Shown: piece after piece, positions 45,901 to 53,293 of the stretch
Layout: the number at the start of each line of letters is the position of its first letter
How positions within the stretch are numbered: position 1 is the stretch's first letter
Assembly: GCA_035561515.1 (NCBI GenBank)
Contig: DATMXP010000013.1
Location: forward strand, 62,001-126,000
DNA: 64,000 nt
Direction of reading: 5' to 3'
Origin: Terriglobales bacterium
GTDB lineage: Bacteria; Acidobacteriota; Terriglobia; Terriglobales; Acidobacteriaceae
Notes under the pieces: model-generated
What the model was told of the DNA's origin: nothing
Seen by the model: only the letters and a program-made list of their open reading frames with translations
Database searches by the model: none
Translations under genes and position numbers: made by a program

Positions 45901-47415
45901 GATCTGGCCGGAAACATGCTCTCAAATGCGAGTCCGCTGGGTGGATACACTCTTGGCTACGCCTACAACGCGTCCCAGCAGTTGACTGCGGTAACTAGTA
46001 CTTTAGCTGATAGCACGCATCCAGGTACTCTCGTGTCAAACATTTCCTACAATCCTCTTGGCCAGATGATTTCCGCAACATACGGGAACGGGATTACCTT
46101 GGCGCGAAGCTTCGACAACCTGGGACGCTTGCGCACGCTCACGGACGGTTCTGTTTATTCGATCGGCGGTCCAGCGCCTAACAACACCGTGACGTACTAC
46201 CCAAACAGCAATATCAGGCAAGTTATCGATTCTAGCAACGGATCGTGGACCTATGGCTACGACGAATTCAACCGGCTTGCTTCGGCGTCGAAGGGCGGAG
46301 GCGACAACTTCACCTACGACTACGATCGCTACGGAAACCGCTGGCACCAGAACGTGAACGGAACATCGAGTCCAAGCTACGTCTTCATCAACAACCGGAT
46401 TTCAGGAAGCAGCATCTCCTACGACGCCGCCGGCAACATCACGAACGACGGCAATCACACCTACGCCTACGATGCCGAGAACCGCCTGATCTCCGTTGAT
46501 AACGGCGCGACGGCAACGTATCAATACGATGCATTGGGTAACCGTATTCAGACTACTGTCGCAGGTGTCGCCCGCGAGTTCCTTTACGACGCCCAAAACC
46601 GCATGGTAGCCATGATGCGCTCCAGTCCTCGTGTCTTCGACCGTGGCGAGATCTTCGCCGGTGGCTGGCGGATCGCGACCTATACCTGGAGCAACACGCA
46701 TTTCAATCACGCCGACTGGCTGGGTAACGTTCGCGTCCGTACCGACGCCTCGGGTGCGGTAGTCAGCACCTACAACAACCTGCCGTTCGGCGACTGCCTG
46801 GACCAGAACGGTGGCAGCGCCTGCGACGGCCAAGTCGGCTACACTCCGGTTCACTTCACCGACCAGGATCGAGACACCGAAACCGGCCTCGATCACTTCA
46901 TGTTCCGGCAGTACGCGTCGGTGCAGGGCAGGTGGATGAGTCCCGATCCTGCGGGAATGAGCGCTGTTGATGCAGCGAATCCGCAGAGCTGGAATCGATA
47001 CGCGTACGCAGGGAATAATCCGATAACATTCGTGGATCCGCTGGGGCTTCGGCGGGCCCGCTTTAGATGGTCGGGAGGCGGTGACGGCTATGCCTGTTAC
47101 ATTGACGATCACCCCGCAGCCTGCGGTCAGGCATTCGACCTAATCGTCTCTGGAGCTGCGTATCCTGAGACCTTCGGGGGTGCACGCTGTTTTGAAAGAG
47201 ACGGGCAGGTCTGGTGTGGAAACTCTGAAGATTCTGAACCGTTCAAACTTATAAACGTTGTAGACTACTTTGCATCACTGCCGCCAGGCTTGCTCGAACT
47301 CTGGAATGTTGATCCCGTTAAGAGGCCAACGGATTGTAGGTATGTCGATCCGTCTTCGGCGTCCGTTGAGACTATCAACCGAAATCGCGCCTGCGGTTAT
47401 TACGATCATGATTAA
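42901..47415 (+). CDS. Secreted RHS/YD-repeat protein with variable C-terminal tail
   Basis: A 1504-residue protein with a signal peptide (MKTCAIISIIAFLAVSAFGQ). A beta-rich N-terminal part is followed from about residue 500 by many YD repeats (forms such as YEYNPLGNLTSV and YTYDVLHRLTGI). The RHS core near 1340-1384 contains DHFMFRQYASVQGRWMSPDP and NRYAYAGNNPITFVDPLGL. After it come about 120 residues without repeats, with several Cys and acidic residues and no toxin motif I recognise. In polymorphic toxins this position holds the effector. The next gene is a small membrane protein that may be a partner. The exported, non-VgrG form suggests a surface protein. Confidence 0.92.
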   Translation: MKTCAIISIIAFLAVSAFGQTVTGPAPSTSQQSNVFDSVNLGSLNVYFDIPVINKAGRGIPFVYSVTYNSSMWKKVAVGTSVSWQPTTKWMGWSAIKPLPEGYILSKSAQKKCTPDGGGWYYYNEYTLSAYVDRSGVSHPFNLVLDTDFDNECSPYPDWGQASSLDSPALRISATGGWPTAVVTTPEGHILTVPVVSPLQIPAPAAAILRKDDNGNKITTPDGANFIDTLGKTALSISGTNPVLYTYTDPDIISNPNGGPTTQSSVKVYYSSIPIRTYFQCSGVGEYGPINYDLPTSIQLPDGTAYSIAYEASPDPSYPNAKTGRIASITLPTGGVITYNYSGPNAGIVCADGSTSGLVRTTSPGGTWTYQRNLVSGTKWLTTVTDPASNQTLVNFQKVAASEGSTYLETKRVVYSGYSTANPAVVLQTNETCYNNSTPDCTATMVSLPVSSVSSFTRLPNSTGKTSLRTAAFDPSTGAPTDIRVYDFGTAGSGTAGTRLSKTEIGYATFTNGITGKPATVRVFDANDILKAETTYAYDGVPPDASNITVQHDTVSGSRGNLTSVSRSTGTGTLTTTYRYFDTGNLKSVTNGLTPDTDPTTTYTYGACEGAFATQVSLPLSLGTSSAWNCDGGVMMSSTDENNQQTTYTYGDGNRWIATRIDTPDGGQVTTQYNLASSPKHIIQTQKLDATKSTYLQSNIDEFGRVKQTIKTDSGGSAPIFTDTTYDAFSRVATVSNPYMSTSDPTYGLTQYAYDALGRQTTITNPDGTTKTLAYGGSAVTVADEGYNSSGGKVSRTMQYDAAGRLKSVCEITLGIAWNQDSAAPCGMDLTATGFTTTYEYNPLGNLTSVIQGTLPVRAYAYDMLGRLTTESNPEIAGNVSYSYNSRGDLYQRVRRAPNQDGTATVTTTYTYDVLHRLTGIGYSDGTPSRTYTYDQTSAKGLSNLLGKGRLTDASSTSSGTVFSDTVFRYDAVGRVSASASCTPTTCSGGSNTYIGQYSYDLAGNMLSNASPLGGYTLGYAYNASQQLTAVTSTLADSTHPGTLVSNISYNPLGQMISATYGNGITLARSFDNLGRLRTLTDGSVYSIGGPAPNNTVTYYPNSNIRQVIDSSNGSWTYGYDEFNRLASASKGGGDNFTYDYDRYGNRWHQNVNGTSSPSYVFINNRISGSSISYDAAGNITNDGNHTYAYDAENRLISVDNGATATYQYDALGNRIQTTVAGVAREFLYDAQNRMVAMMRSSPRVFDRGEIFAGGWRIATYTWSNTHFNHADWLGNVRVRTDASGAVVSTYNNLPFGDCLDQNGGSACDGQVGYTPVHFTDQDRDTETGLDHFMFRQYASVQGRWMSPDPAGMSAVDAANPQSWNRYAYAGNNPITFVDPLGLRRARFRWSGGGDGYACYIDDHPAACGQAFDLIVSGAAYPETFGGARCFERDGQVWCGNSEDSEPFKLINVVDYFASLPPGLLELWNVDPVKRPTDCRYVDPSSASVETINRNRACGYYDHD

Positions 47416-47436
47416 TATGAGGGGAGGGTTTCTATT

Positions 47437-47727
47437 GTGAAGTTACTAATCTATGTTGGACTCGGCTTTGTCGTTTTAGTTGCGGGAGCTCTTCTGCTCA
47501 CACGAGCTCCCGCACCTGAGAGCCACCCTGCTATTTTGTTCCTTTTAGTCATCCTGTTCGGCATTGCGCCTCTGGGAGCATTCTGGATGATGTATATGTC
47601 CATACGGTACGAGAAAAATCCCTTCCCAATGTTACTTCTTGCTTTTCTTATCCCATTCGCGTTCTTGTGGTACTACATGGAACGGGTTCGACCGGGAAAA
47701 GTTGGGAGAACACAAGGTTCTGCTTAG
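47437..47727 (+). CDS. Small three-helix membrane protein downstream of RHS gene
   Basis: A 96-residue protein with hydrophobic segments at about 3-23, 33-56 and 66-84 and a basic tail (MERVRPGKVGRTQG). It starts at GTG 47437 (GTGAAGTTACTAATC), 21 bases after the RHS stop, preceded by GGGGAGGG. The place fits an immunity or accessory protein for the RHS tail, but membrane proteins of this size are found in many contexts. A perfect 10-bp inverted repeat lies inside the gene (47482-47513). Confidence 0.65.
   Translation: MKLLIYVGLGFVVLVAGALLLTRAPAPESHPAILFLLVILFGIAPLGAFWMMYMSIRYEKNPFPMLLLAFLIPFAFLWYYMERVRPGKVGRTQGSA
47482..47513. repeat. 10-bp perfect inverted repeat inside small membrane gene
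   Basis: GCGGGAGCTC (47482-47491) and GAGCTCCCGC (47504-47513) flank a 12-base loop; one more T-A pair extends the stem. Confidence 0.7.
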
Positions 47728-47803
47728 GACTGGTGCGTGCCCCCGTCAATAGAAGGAAGGGCTGGTGGACCAACTGACGCGTTAGTTATACAGCTTCCGT
47801 TCC

Positions 47804-47839
47804 CCATCTTCACGTCCACCTTTTAGGACGTGAAGGTGG
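47804..47839. repeat. 14-bp inverted repeat (strong hairpin)
   Basis: CCATCTTCACGTCC (47804-47817) pairs with GGACGTGAAGGTGG (47826-47839), all Watson-Crick except one G-T. The 8-base loop is ACCTTTTA. There is no T-run after it. Confidence 0.75.
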
Positions 47840-48251
47840 GAGGCCACCGCACTCCCATCCCGCAGGGGCGTGGATCAACGACACCAAACGTTCGCGTTCA
47901 CTGGATTGCTTTCCTGAAGCTATGTAGGTGGCGAAGACACGACATCCGCCGGATCTCGAAACCCTGTCGTTGTCAAGGGCGTGGATATTGGCGGACGCTG
48001 CTTCCGCTCTTCCGCCGCATCCCCCACGCGGACCGACGACCGGAATGCCGCGATGGCGCCTCCACTGCATGCAGGACGCCCCAAGAGCACGTCCTAGGCC
48101 GGCCAGAGCGTCTTTGACGTGTACAGCCTCTCCCAAGCCCCCTCTCAACGGCAGCAAGTACAACATGTTGCGAGTACAGCACAGTTCTAAACGAAAAGGT
48201 TCGTATCGGCGGAAACGGCTGATCTCGATGCCCTAGGATTCGACAAGATGG

Positions 48252-48281
48252 AAGGGGCCGTTGGGGGCCGCCCCTTTTATT
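48252..48281 (+). terminator. Terminator-like hairpin
   Basis: AAGGGGC (48252-48258) pairs with GCCCCTT (48270-48276), followed by TTTATTG. No convincing gene on the plus strand ends just before it. Confidence 0.45.
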
Positions 48282-48294
48282 GTTATCGGTGAGA

Positions 48295-48553
48295 TTAGAG
48301 CTTCTTCGGCGGTCTTGGCCTGTGAAGCCCGATGTGCCACTGATCAAAACGGACACTTGCAGGTTTGTAGGTCACGTGCGGCCTGGCGGTCACGTACCCG
48401 AGTGATCGCCGCCTCGGCCGCTTCGACCGATCCGTAACGCTTCTTACCTTTGCAGCACTCCGCCAGAGACCTTGCAAGGGCATCAGGCGGCTCCGTGCTG
48501 CACGGCGTGTTGGCGCAGAATGTACCTCGTCCTCGAGATGTACTGTAGATCAT
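48295..48553 (-). pseudogene. Small zinc-ribbon-like gene broken by a one-base insertion
   Basis: The minus strand encodes a short protein of a recognisable build. An N-terminal Cys pair is followed by GKKRYGSVEAAEAAITRVR and CKCPF, then the frame stops at 48344. Dropping one A of the AAAA run at 48346-48349 restores DQWHIGLHRPRPPKK and a stop at 48295. CPF-x-x-WH is the expected ending of such proteins. So the gene is frameshifted, by mutation or a homopolymer error. It lies just downstream of the integrase fragment and may belong to the same mobile element. Confidence 0.6.
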
Positions 48554-48601
48554 GTAGCCTCTGAAGAAGATCAGACGTCTCGCGGGGTTGGCGCATGATC
48601 G

Positions 48602-48919
48602 TCAGTTCGGCCTTTCCGCTTTACACGTAGAGTGCTGCTTCTCTACATCCGCGAGTACGACTTCGTAACGCTCCATTGCGGCTTTCTTATGGGTGGCAGT
48701 GGGATGCAGGTACTTTTGCACGACCCGCAGCGAGTTGTGGCCGAGAATGGCAGCGATGGTCGCAAGATCCACACCTGACTCTCCTAAGCGTGTTGCGAAG
48801 GTATGGCGCCAATCGTACAAAACAAACGACAACGGTACGCGGTGATCGTTGCCTGCACAGACGGCGTCATGTGCTCGGTTGAGACGTTGGAAATCAGCTT
48901 TTCGCGCAATCTCGGGTTC
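48602..48919 (-). pseudogene. Tyrosine recombinase (phage-type integrase), C-terminal fragment
   Basis: The open frame on the minus strand starts after a stop at 48920 and has no start codon of its own near the beginning. It carries the C-terminal catalytic part. FQRLNRAHDAVC is followed by YDWRHTFATR (box II Arg; the usual His is Tyr), LGHNS (GH) and KYLHPT (nucleophile Tyr). The N-terminal and core-binding domains and the first catalytic Arg are missing, so it is a remnant of an integrase. It lies 8 kb from tRNA-Cys, at the far side of the island-like region. Confidence 0.8.
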
Positions 48920-48971
48920 CTACAACCCGAAGTAAGCAAGCCGTGATGGCAAGGGGCAATCATCTGCGGTA

Positions 48972-50060
48972 TTAATCGCGAACCACTGCATCATGGCGGC
49001 CGCGTAGCAGCGAGAGGGCGAAACCTGCAAATGCGCCCAGCCAGGCAGCGATTGCTACATATACAAACACCCGCGGGATTCCCAGCAAGAACTGGAGATT
49101 CATAGCATCAGCAATCTGCCAGGTTGCTACCGTGTACATCCCCAGCGGGAACACCGCTCCCCAATAAAGCGGGTCGTACGTTAACGGGAACCTCTTGTAC
49201 AGGTGCCGCCAAATCGCAAGAATCACCAGCATCGGCAACCACCATGTGGCGGTGGCCCAAAAGAACACACTGAATCCTTTAAGGAATGGCAGCATCTCCG
49301 ACAGAAATGCCGCATGACCAGCGTTCTTGATAAGACCCGCTCCGGCCAGAGTCGATATTGCCATTGCACCCATGTTGATCCAGTACGGAGGCATCAGATC
49401 GGAGGGCAGGAAGCGGAAGAAGGTATAGCGATAAAAAATTAGCGAGATTACCCAGATGTAGAGCATGCCGCCGCACAGCCAGAGTGACAATGATAGGAAC
49501 AACAATTCCTCTGTGTGCGTCGGAAATCGAGGTGAAAGTAGTGTGCCCAGACTGGATACCGCTTGTGTCGCGACTACAGCTATCAACCAACCACCGTGTA
49601 TTCCGTCTGCCAGAGACGGTTTGTCCTCCTTGACTGTTAGGCCCGTGAAGATGGCGTACATGAACCCAGCCCAGAGCGGTAGCGTAAGCCAGAAGAGCGC
49701 AGTCGCTGGGCGGAATGCCTCGAAGATCAGGATTAACTGACGTCCCAATACACTCGTGCCCGCGACGATGGTGAAGAAACCGGGCCCTCGCTGATGGTCG
49801 GTCAGATCGCGGAACAGAGCCTTCGGATAAAGGACGAGTCGCGCCAACGTGAGAAGCCAAAGCGTGCAGAACACAACGACATTGACGACGGTAAGCGCAG
49901 TCGCCAAAAGTGGTTTTCCCGTTAGCTCGCAAGCGATTGCCACGATGCCGGTCGCCATGACCATCGCGAAGTATGCAGGATGGAGAGTCTCAACAGCACG
50001 TGCGAGACTCCGCCATCGAGGTGCAGCCGTTGTGTTCGCCATCAGATGAGGCATTGGCAT
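48972..50060 (-). CDS. TDT-family permease (tellurite resistance/C4-dicarboxylate transporter type)
   Basis: An inner-membrane protein of about 362 residues with ten hydrophobic helices. The TehA/Mae1 pattern is clear: LHPAYFAMVMATGIVAIA at the start, GPGFFTIVAGTSVLG, FATATWWLPMLVIL-like helix 8 and YWGAVFPLGMYTVATW near the end. Such proteins export or import dicarboxylates or other small anions. The frame is open further up to 50258 but overlaps the LuxR gene, so I start at ATG 50060; ATG 50054 and 50042 are alternatives. It lies 58 bases after the LuxR-type gene and is probably co-transcribed with it. Confidence 0.85.
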   Translation of the reverse strand: MPMPHLMANTTAAPRWRSLARAVETLHPAYFAMVMATGIVAIACELTGKPLLATALTVVNVVVFCTLWLLTLARLVLYPKALFRDLTDHQRGPGFFTIVAGTSVLGRQLILIFEAFRPATALFWLTLPLWAGFMYAIFTGLTVKEDKPSLADGIHGGWLIAVVATQAVSSLGTLLSPRFPTHTEELLFLSLSLWLCGGMLYIWVISLIFYRYTFFRFLPSDLMPPYWINMGAMAISTLAGAGLIKNAGHAAFLSEMLPFLKGFSVFFWATATWWLPMLVILAIWRHLYKRFPLTYDPLYWGAVFPLGMYTVATWQIADAMNLQFLLGIPRVFVYVAIAAWLGAFAGFALSLLRGRHDAVVRD

Positions 50061-50118
50061 CGAAGAACCCGATATTGCCGAATGCCAAGCATACCCTGAG
50101 TTGGCGTTGGTCCGGCGA

Positions 50119-50673
50119 CTATCGCTGGGAGATTGGTAACAATAGGTCTTCCAGGAAGAATGCTGAGAGTTCTGTTCGGCTCCGTAGCCCAGACTTGCGA
50201 TATACGGCGAGCGCCTGCTGTCGAATGGTCGTCTCACCGGTCGATCTGATCGATGCAATTTCTTTATGCGTAAGTCCCTTCAGTAATAGGAGTCCGACTT
50301 CTCGCTCGGCTGGAGTAAGCGTCCAGCGCTCAAACTGGCGATCAATTGCTTCTCCGAGACCCCGAAGGGCTTCGTGCGCTTCCTCGCGGAACCGTTGAGC
50401 CTCTCGTTTGGCGGCCTCAAGGTCTACGCGTAAAAGCTTGGCCTCCCGCTGAACGAGATTGAATCGGCGCCACATGAGTGCCATTCCGATAACGGCGAGC
50501 GCCATGACGAATCCCTCGGCTAGCACATGGGACGGCATGGTACCGGAGCGGTAATCTATTGCAATGTCAATGCCGATGAGCACGGCAATGACCGCAAACA
50601 GCGCCATGGCTAATGATGTCGGCAACGATCCAACATTCGTTCGAAGAGGCAATTCAACTCTATCGTCTTCCAC
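50119..50673 (-). CDS. Membrane-anchored LuxR-type transcriptional regulator
   Basis: A 184-residue protein with two transmembrane helices (about 20-40 and 50-68). A coiled-coil helix follows (LRVDLEAAKREAQRFREEA), then a C-terminal LuxR HTH (LTPAEREVGLLLLKGLTHKEIA, then TIRQQALAVYRKSGLRSRTEL). There is no receiver domain. Similar membrane-bound LuxR proteins sense through their membrane part or a partner. Its neighbours are the TDT permease downstream and a divergent DUF2231-like membrane protein; either may be its target. Confidence 0.85.
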   Translation of the reverse strand: MEDDRVELPLRTNVGSLPTSLAMALFAVIAVLIGIDIAIDYRSGTMPSHVLAEGFVMALAVIGMALMWRRFNLVQREAKLLRVDLEAAKREAQRFREEAHEALRGLGEAIDRQFERWTLTPAEREVGLLLLKGLTHKEIASIRSTGETTIRQQALAVYRKSGLRSRTELSAFFLEDLLLPISQR

Positions 50674-50706
50674 GACTTACACCTCACTTACGTTCGTGCG
50701 ATGACA

Positions 50707-50716
50707 ACGTTAACGT
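50707..50716. promoter_or_regulatory. Perfect palindrome in divergent promoter region
   Basis: ACGTTAACGT lies in the 101-base gap between the divergent LuxR and DUF2231-like genes, so it could be an operator for either. It shares only the centre with the LacI-type operators. Confidence 0.3.
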
Positions 50717-50774
50717 CCCGTGGCTATCTTCACCATGCGCGTTTTCATTATGCGCCAAAGTGGAGGAAAACACC

Positions 50775-51320
50775 GTGACGTCAACACCTTTGCATCCAGC
50801 GCTTGTACACCTGCCTCTCGGCTTAGCCTTCATAATCCCGCTACTGGCCATCGGCTTCGCTTGGGCGATTTGGACTGAACGCATCCGTGCCCGAGGTTGG
50901 TTGCTTGTAGTTCTGCTTCAGGTGGTGCTGGTTGGAGGCGGCATCCTGGCGGTGAACACCGGTGAGCGAGAGGAGGATCGGGTGGAGTCTACCGTCCCGA
51001 AGCAGGCGCTAAAAGAACATGAATCCTTCGCAACTCAGTTCGTCTGGTTGAGCGGCATAACCCTGGCCGTCATGTTGGGTGCCGCAGTGTCCCGCCGCCC
51101 CAGTGTGCTGAAGGCGGCAACGGCGGCAGCAGTGATCGGCAGCTTTCTCGTCGCAGGTGCAGCCCTGCGCGTTGGCCATGCCGGCGGACAGCTTGTGTAT
51201 ACGTACAACGCCGGTGCTGCCTACGGCGCAAACGCCGGGAATAAAGACACTCTAATGGATCCGCGCTCAACGCAAATGTCGCACATGAATGCGTCTGCCG
51301 AACATCATGATGATGATTGA
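50775..51320 (+). CDS. DUF2231-like membrane protein
   Basis: A 181-residue inner-membrane protein. GTG 50775 is preceded by GGAGGA at 7 bases; an upstream extension of the frame overlaps the divergent LuxR gene. TPLHPALVHLPLGLAF is the typical DUF2231 opening. Four hydrophobic helices follow, and a conserved-looking GEREEDRVE loop lies between helices 2 and 3. The tail is His/Asp-rich and may bind metal. Related proteins occur beside cytochromes and may be haem-binding or redox-linked. Function is not established. Confidence 0.75.
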   Translation: MTSTPLHPALVHLPLGLAFIIPLLAIGFAWAIWTERIRARGWLLVVLLQVVLVGGGILAVNTGEREEDRVESTVPKQALKEHESFATQFVWLSGITLAVMLGAAVSRRPSVLKAATAAAVIGSFLVAGAALRVGHAGGQLVYTYNAGAAYGANAGNKDTLMDPRSTQMSHMNASAEHHDDD

Positions 51321-51424
51321 TTTACGTTATACAACCGGAGGTGCGGCCTCGACTGCTTAGTGCATGAGTGAATGTTTACACCAACCGATCCGAACTCCAC
51401 CTCAGAAGAGCCAAACGTATGAAC

Positions 51425-51469
51425 TAAAACAGAAAGGAGTGAGCCCCCTGCTGTCGTGGGGTTCACTCC
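51425..51469 (-). terminator. Rho-independent terminator after PEP-CTERM gene (minus strand)
   Basis: A 12-bp stem at 51436-51447 with 51458-51469 (one G-T pair) is followed, on the minus strand, by the T-rich run TTTCTGTTTTAG. Confidence 0.85.
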
Positions 51470-51510
51470 CAATCCGCGCTTTACGTACTAAAGCTCTTCC
51501 ACTACTTCGC

Positions 51511-52185
51511 TCACTGCAGTTTTCGTCTCCGTAAAGCAATAGCTGCGAGACCAGCCAAGCCGGTGCCGAATAACGACATTGACGCCGGTTCAGGAAGTCT
51601 AGGAGGAGCGATGTCTCCGCCGCCGAGTCGAACCTGCCGCAGATCGTCGAATGTGGCACCGTTGATCGCGGTGAGCGCGATCGATGAAATTAGCTGGCCG
51701 TTTATCGCGGTGACAGTGAAGAAGTTCTCACCATTCGCGTCGACGGTGAAATCGTCCTCGAAAAAGCCACCACTGATATTGATGCCCTCGACGTGAATAA
51801 CGGCGCTCCCGCTTGTCCCGGCGTTGATGTTGAAAACGGAACGGGTGAAAGTACTTCCCCCCGCAAGACCAAACATGATCTGGTAGAACGGATCGTTACC
51901 CGTGCCGCCGGAGACCGTTGCTTGCCCCGAAGGGTTGGCATTGAGCAATTGACTGCCGCTCGTCGAGGTGAAATTGACGAGAAGATTGTTAGCGCCAACG
52001 GTGCCGGTCACCGTCAGAACGTTGGTGGCCGGGTTCAGGAGAACGTTATCCGTCCCCTGGTTGTTGACACCGGAGACCACGACAATATCGGCAAACGCTG
52101 GAAGCGCAAGACCGAAGGTTAGGGCTAGGAGGGCCACGACAAGGCTGGCCTGTTTCAGGAAATGGAGCGCTCGGAATCCTGCCAT
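51511..52185 (-). CDS. PEP-CTERM sorting domain protein
   Basis: An exported 224-residue protein. The signal peptide ends in PAFADI. The body is a Gly/Asn/Thr-rich beta domain, and the tail has LPEPASMSLFGTGLAGLAAIALRRRKL, the PEP-CTERM build. Exosortase processing and surface or matrix location are expected. No Cys are present and no catalytic motif is seen. It is a single gene with its own terminator. I found no clear sigma-54 site upstream, unlike the other PEP-CTERM gene. Confidence 0.9.
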   Translation of the reverse strand: MAGFRALHFLKQASLVVALLALTFGLALPAFADIVVVSGVNNQGTDNVLLNPATNVLTVTGTVGANNLLVNFTSTSGSQLLNANPSGQATVSGGTGNDPFYQIMFGLAGGSTFTRSVFNINAGTSGSAVIHVEGINISGGFFEDDFTVDANGENFFTVTAINGQLISSIALTAINGATFDDLRQVRLGGGDIAPPRLPEPASMSLFGTGLAGLAAIALRRRKLQ

Positions 52186-52547
52186 GCTACCTCCACGGAA
52201 CTGGTTGGATTAAATGAGCACGTTTTGGCCCACGTGCATTCTTGTTACGACTCTTATCTTTCAAGGATTTAGCGTGGGCGAAAACAAAATCGGATTGGAT
52301 GATGCTGCAAACTTTTGCGCAGGAGAACGGAAGCGCTATGGTCAATCAAACGCTGCCGCTCCGAATCGATCTATTAGACGTGCTGAATCGACGTGGCGCG
52401 GAATGTTCCTGATTCGCGATTACTTTCCGCAGCTTCTTCTTGAACGGAAGCGCTGATCTCTCCGGCAGCCGTCAACCTAGGGAATTTTCTCCGCTTCCCG
52501 CCCCCAATTTGGCGAGAAGCCTTGCGCGGACGTATCGGTAGCGCTTG
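52186..52547. other. Intergenic region without supported gene
   Basis: An open frame on the plus strand (52214-52456) has a hydrophobic start but no ribosome-binding site or family pattern. I see no repeats or RNA gene here. Confidence 0.5.
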
Positions 52548-52853
52548 CTATTGCACATCGTCGAGCCAAGACAATGCTCTCATTGCGGAGGGAAATCCTA
52601 AGGTCGTGATCGCTAGCAACGAGACGTGTTCTAGCTCTTCTCTGGTGACTCCACCTTCCACTGCATGCCGGACCGCAGAATGGGTCGCACCTTCCAGCCC
52701 AGCACCGATCGCAAGCGCGACCTTAACCAGCCTTCGTGTTTTCTCATCCAGTGGTCCGCCTGTGTGACATTGATCGGCCAATTGGCTGAACGCGGTCCAC
52801 ACTTTGGGATAACTGCGGCGGAATTCCTCGTTGTGTTCCGTAGGCTTTGGCAT
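52548..52853 (-). CDS. Carboxymuconolactone decarboxylase (AhpD/YurZ)-like protein
   Basis: A 101-residue helical protein of the CMD family: LDEKTRRLVKVALAIGAG, then EGATHSAVRHAVEGGVTREEL, then LLAITTLGFPSAM. The CxxC of AhpD peroxidases is absent (THSA in its place), so thiol peroxidase activity is unlikely and the YurZ-like group fits better. It is divergent from the zinc-ribbon gene, with a palindromic site between them (52920). Confidence 0.85.
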   Translation of the reverse strand: MPKPTEHNEEFRRSYPKVWTAFSQLADQCHTGGPLDEKTRRLVKVALAIGAGLEGATHSAVRHAVEGGVTREELEHVSLLAITTLGFPSAMRALSWLDDVQ

Positions 52854-52919
52854 TAGGCACCTCTCGAGAGGATAAGCAATACGCAGCGCGGAAGTTTATC
52901 AAAGACACGCCTGCCGACC

Positions 52920-52935
52920 GTGACATAAGTCATAT
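52920..52935. promoter_or_regulatory. Crp/Fnr-like palindrome, site A
   Basis: GTGACATAAGTCATAT contains TGAC-ATAA-GTCA and lies in the gap between the divergent CMD-like and zinc-ribbon genes. It matches site B before narC at 14 of 16 bases. Confidence 0.6.
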
Positions 52936-53048
52936 CACCCGAATCCTAGAATGAAAGTGACGCGTTCGGACATTTCGGCACCTCGCATCTGGTCTTCATT
53001 CTTCGTAACACGCGGAGGTAAGTGGCTCTGCGAATGCGGAGGGCAGAA

Positions 53049-53291
53049 ATGGACGATGCGTCTGTGTACTTCGGCGTGGTATGTCGACGCTGCGGTGAAA
53101 GAATTCCTCTTCTGGAATTGGAATCCGGTCCGCACATCGCTGGCTGGGCGCTGCCAGCCGTAAAACCATTTCATGTGGTGTGCCCGTTGTGTCAGAGCAG
53201 GCAAGACTATAAGGCCCGACAGGTCATCGTATTTTCCGGTCCACCACCTGACCGAAGCTTTGTTGTCCATCCTGCATTCAGAAAAATCTGA
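53049..53291 (+). CDS. Small zinc-ribbon protein
   Basis: An 80-residue soluble protein with two CxxC knuckles (VVCRRCGERI at about 10-20 and VVCPLCQSRQ at about 43-52), as in a rubredoxin-like or zinc ribbon fold. Start ATG 53049 follows GGAGG (53038-53042) at 6 bases. It sits between sites A and B and ends 117 bases before narC, so it may share nitrate or oxygen control with the nar operon. No further function can be read. Confidence 0.7.
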   Translation: MDDASVYFGVVCRRCGERIPLLELESGPHIAGWALPAVKPFHVVCPLCQSRQDYKARQVIVFSGPPPDRSFVVHPAFRKI

Positions 53292-53293
53292 TC

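Larger units (their letters stand above)
47728..48294. other. Unassigned stretch with strong hairpin and a terminator-like structure
   Basis: Open frames on both strands here lack family patterns and look like GC-rich chance frames. It holds the hairpin at 47804-47839 and a terminator-like stem at 48252-48281. It could be decayed mobile DNA. Confidence 0.5.

Noticed and set aside
47810..48236. Open frames on both strands between the RHS pair and the zinc-ribbon remnant
   Set aside because: The translations are Arg/Pro-rich without domain pattern or ribosome site. A terminator-like stem follows at 48252, but that alone does not support a gene.
50613..50774. N-terminal extension of the DUF2231-like protein
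   Set aside because: It overlaps the divergent LuxR gene; GTG 50775 has a good Shine-Dalgarno and begins with the family motif.
52214..52456. 80-residue plus-strand open frame
   Set aside because: No ribosome-binding site, no recognisable fold or family, and the second half looks like random Arg/Ser-rich sequence.
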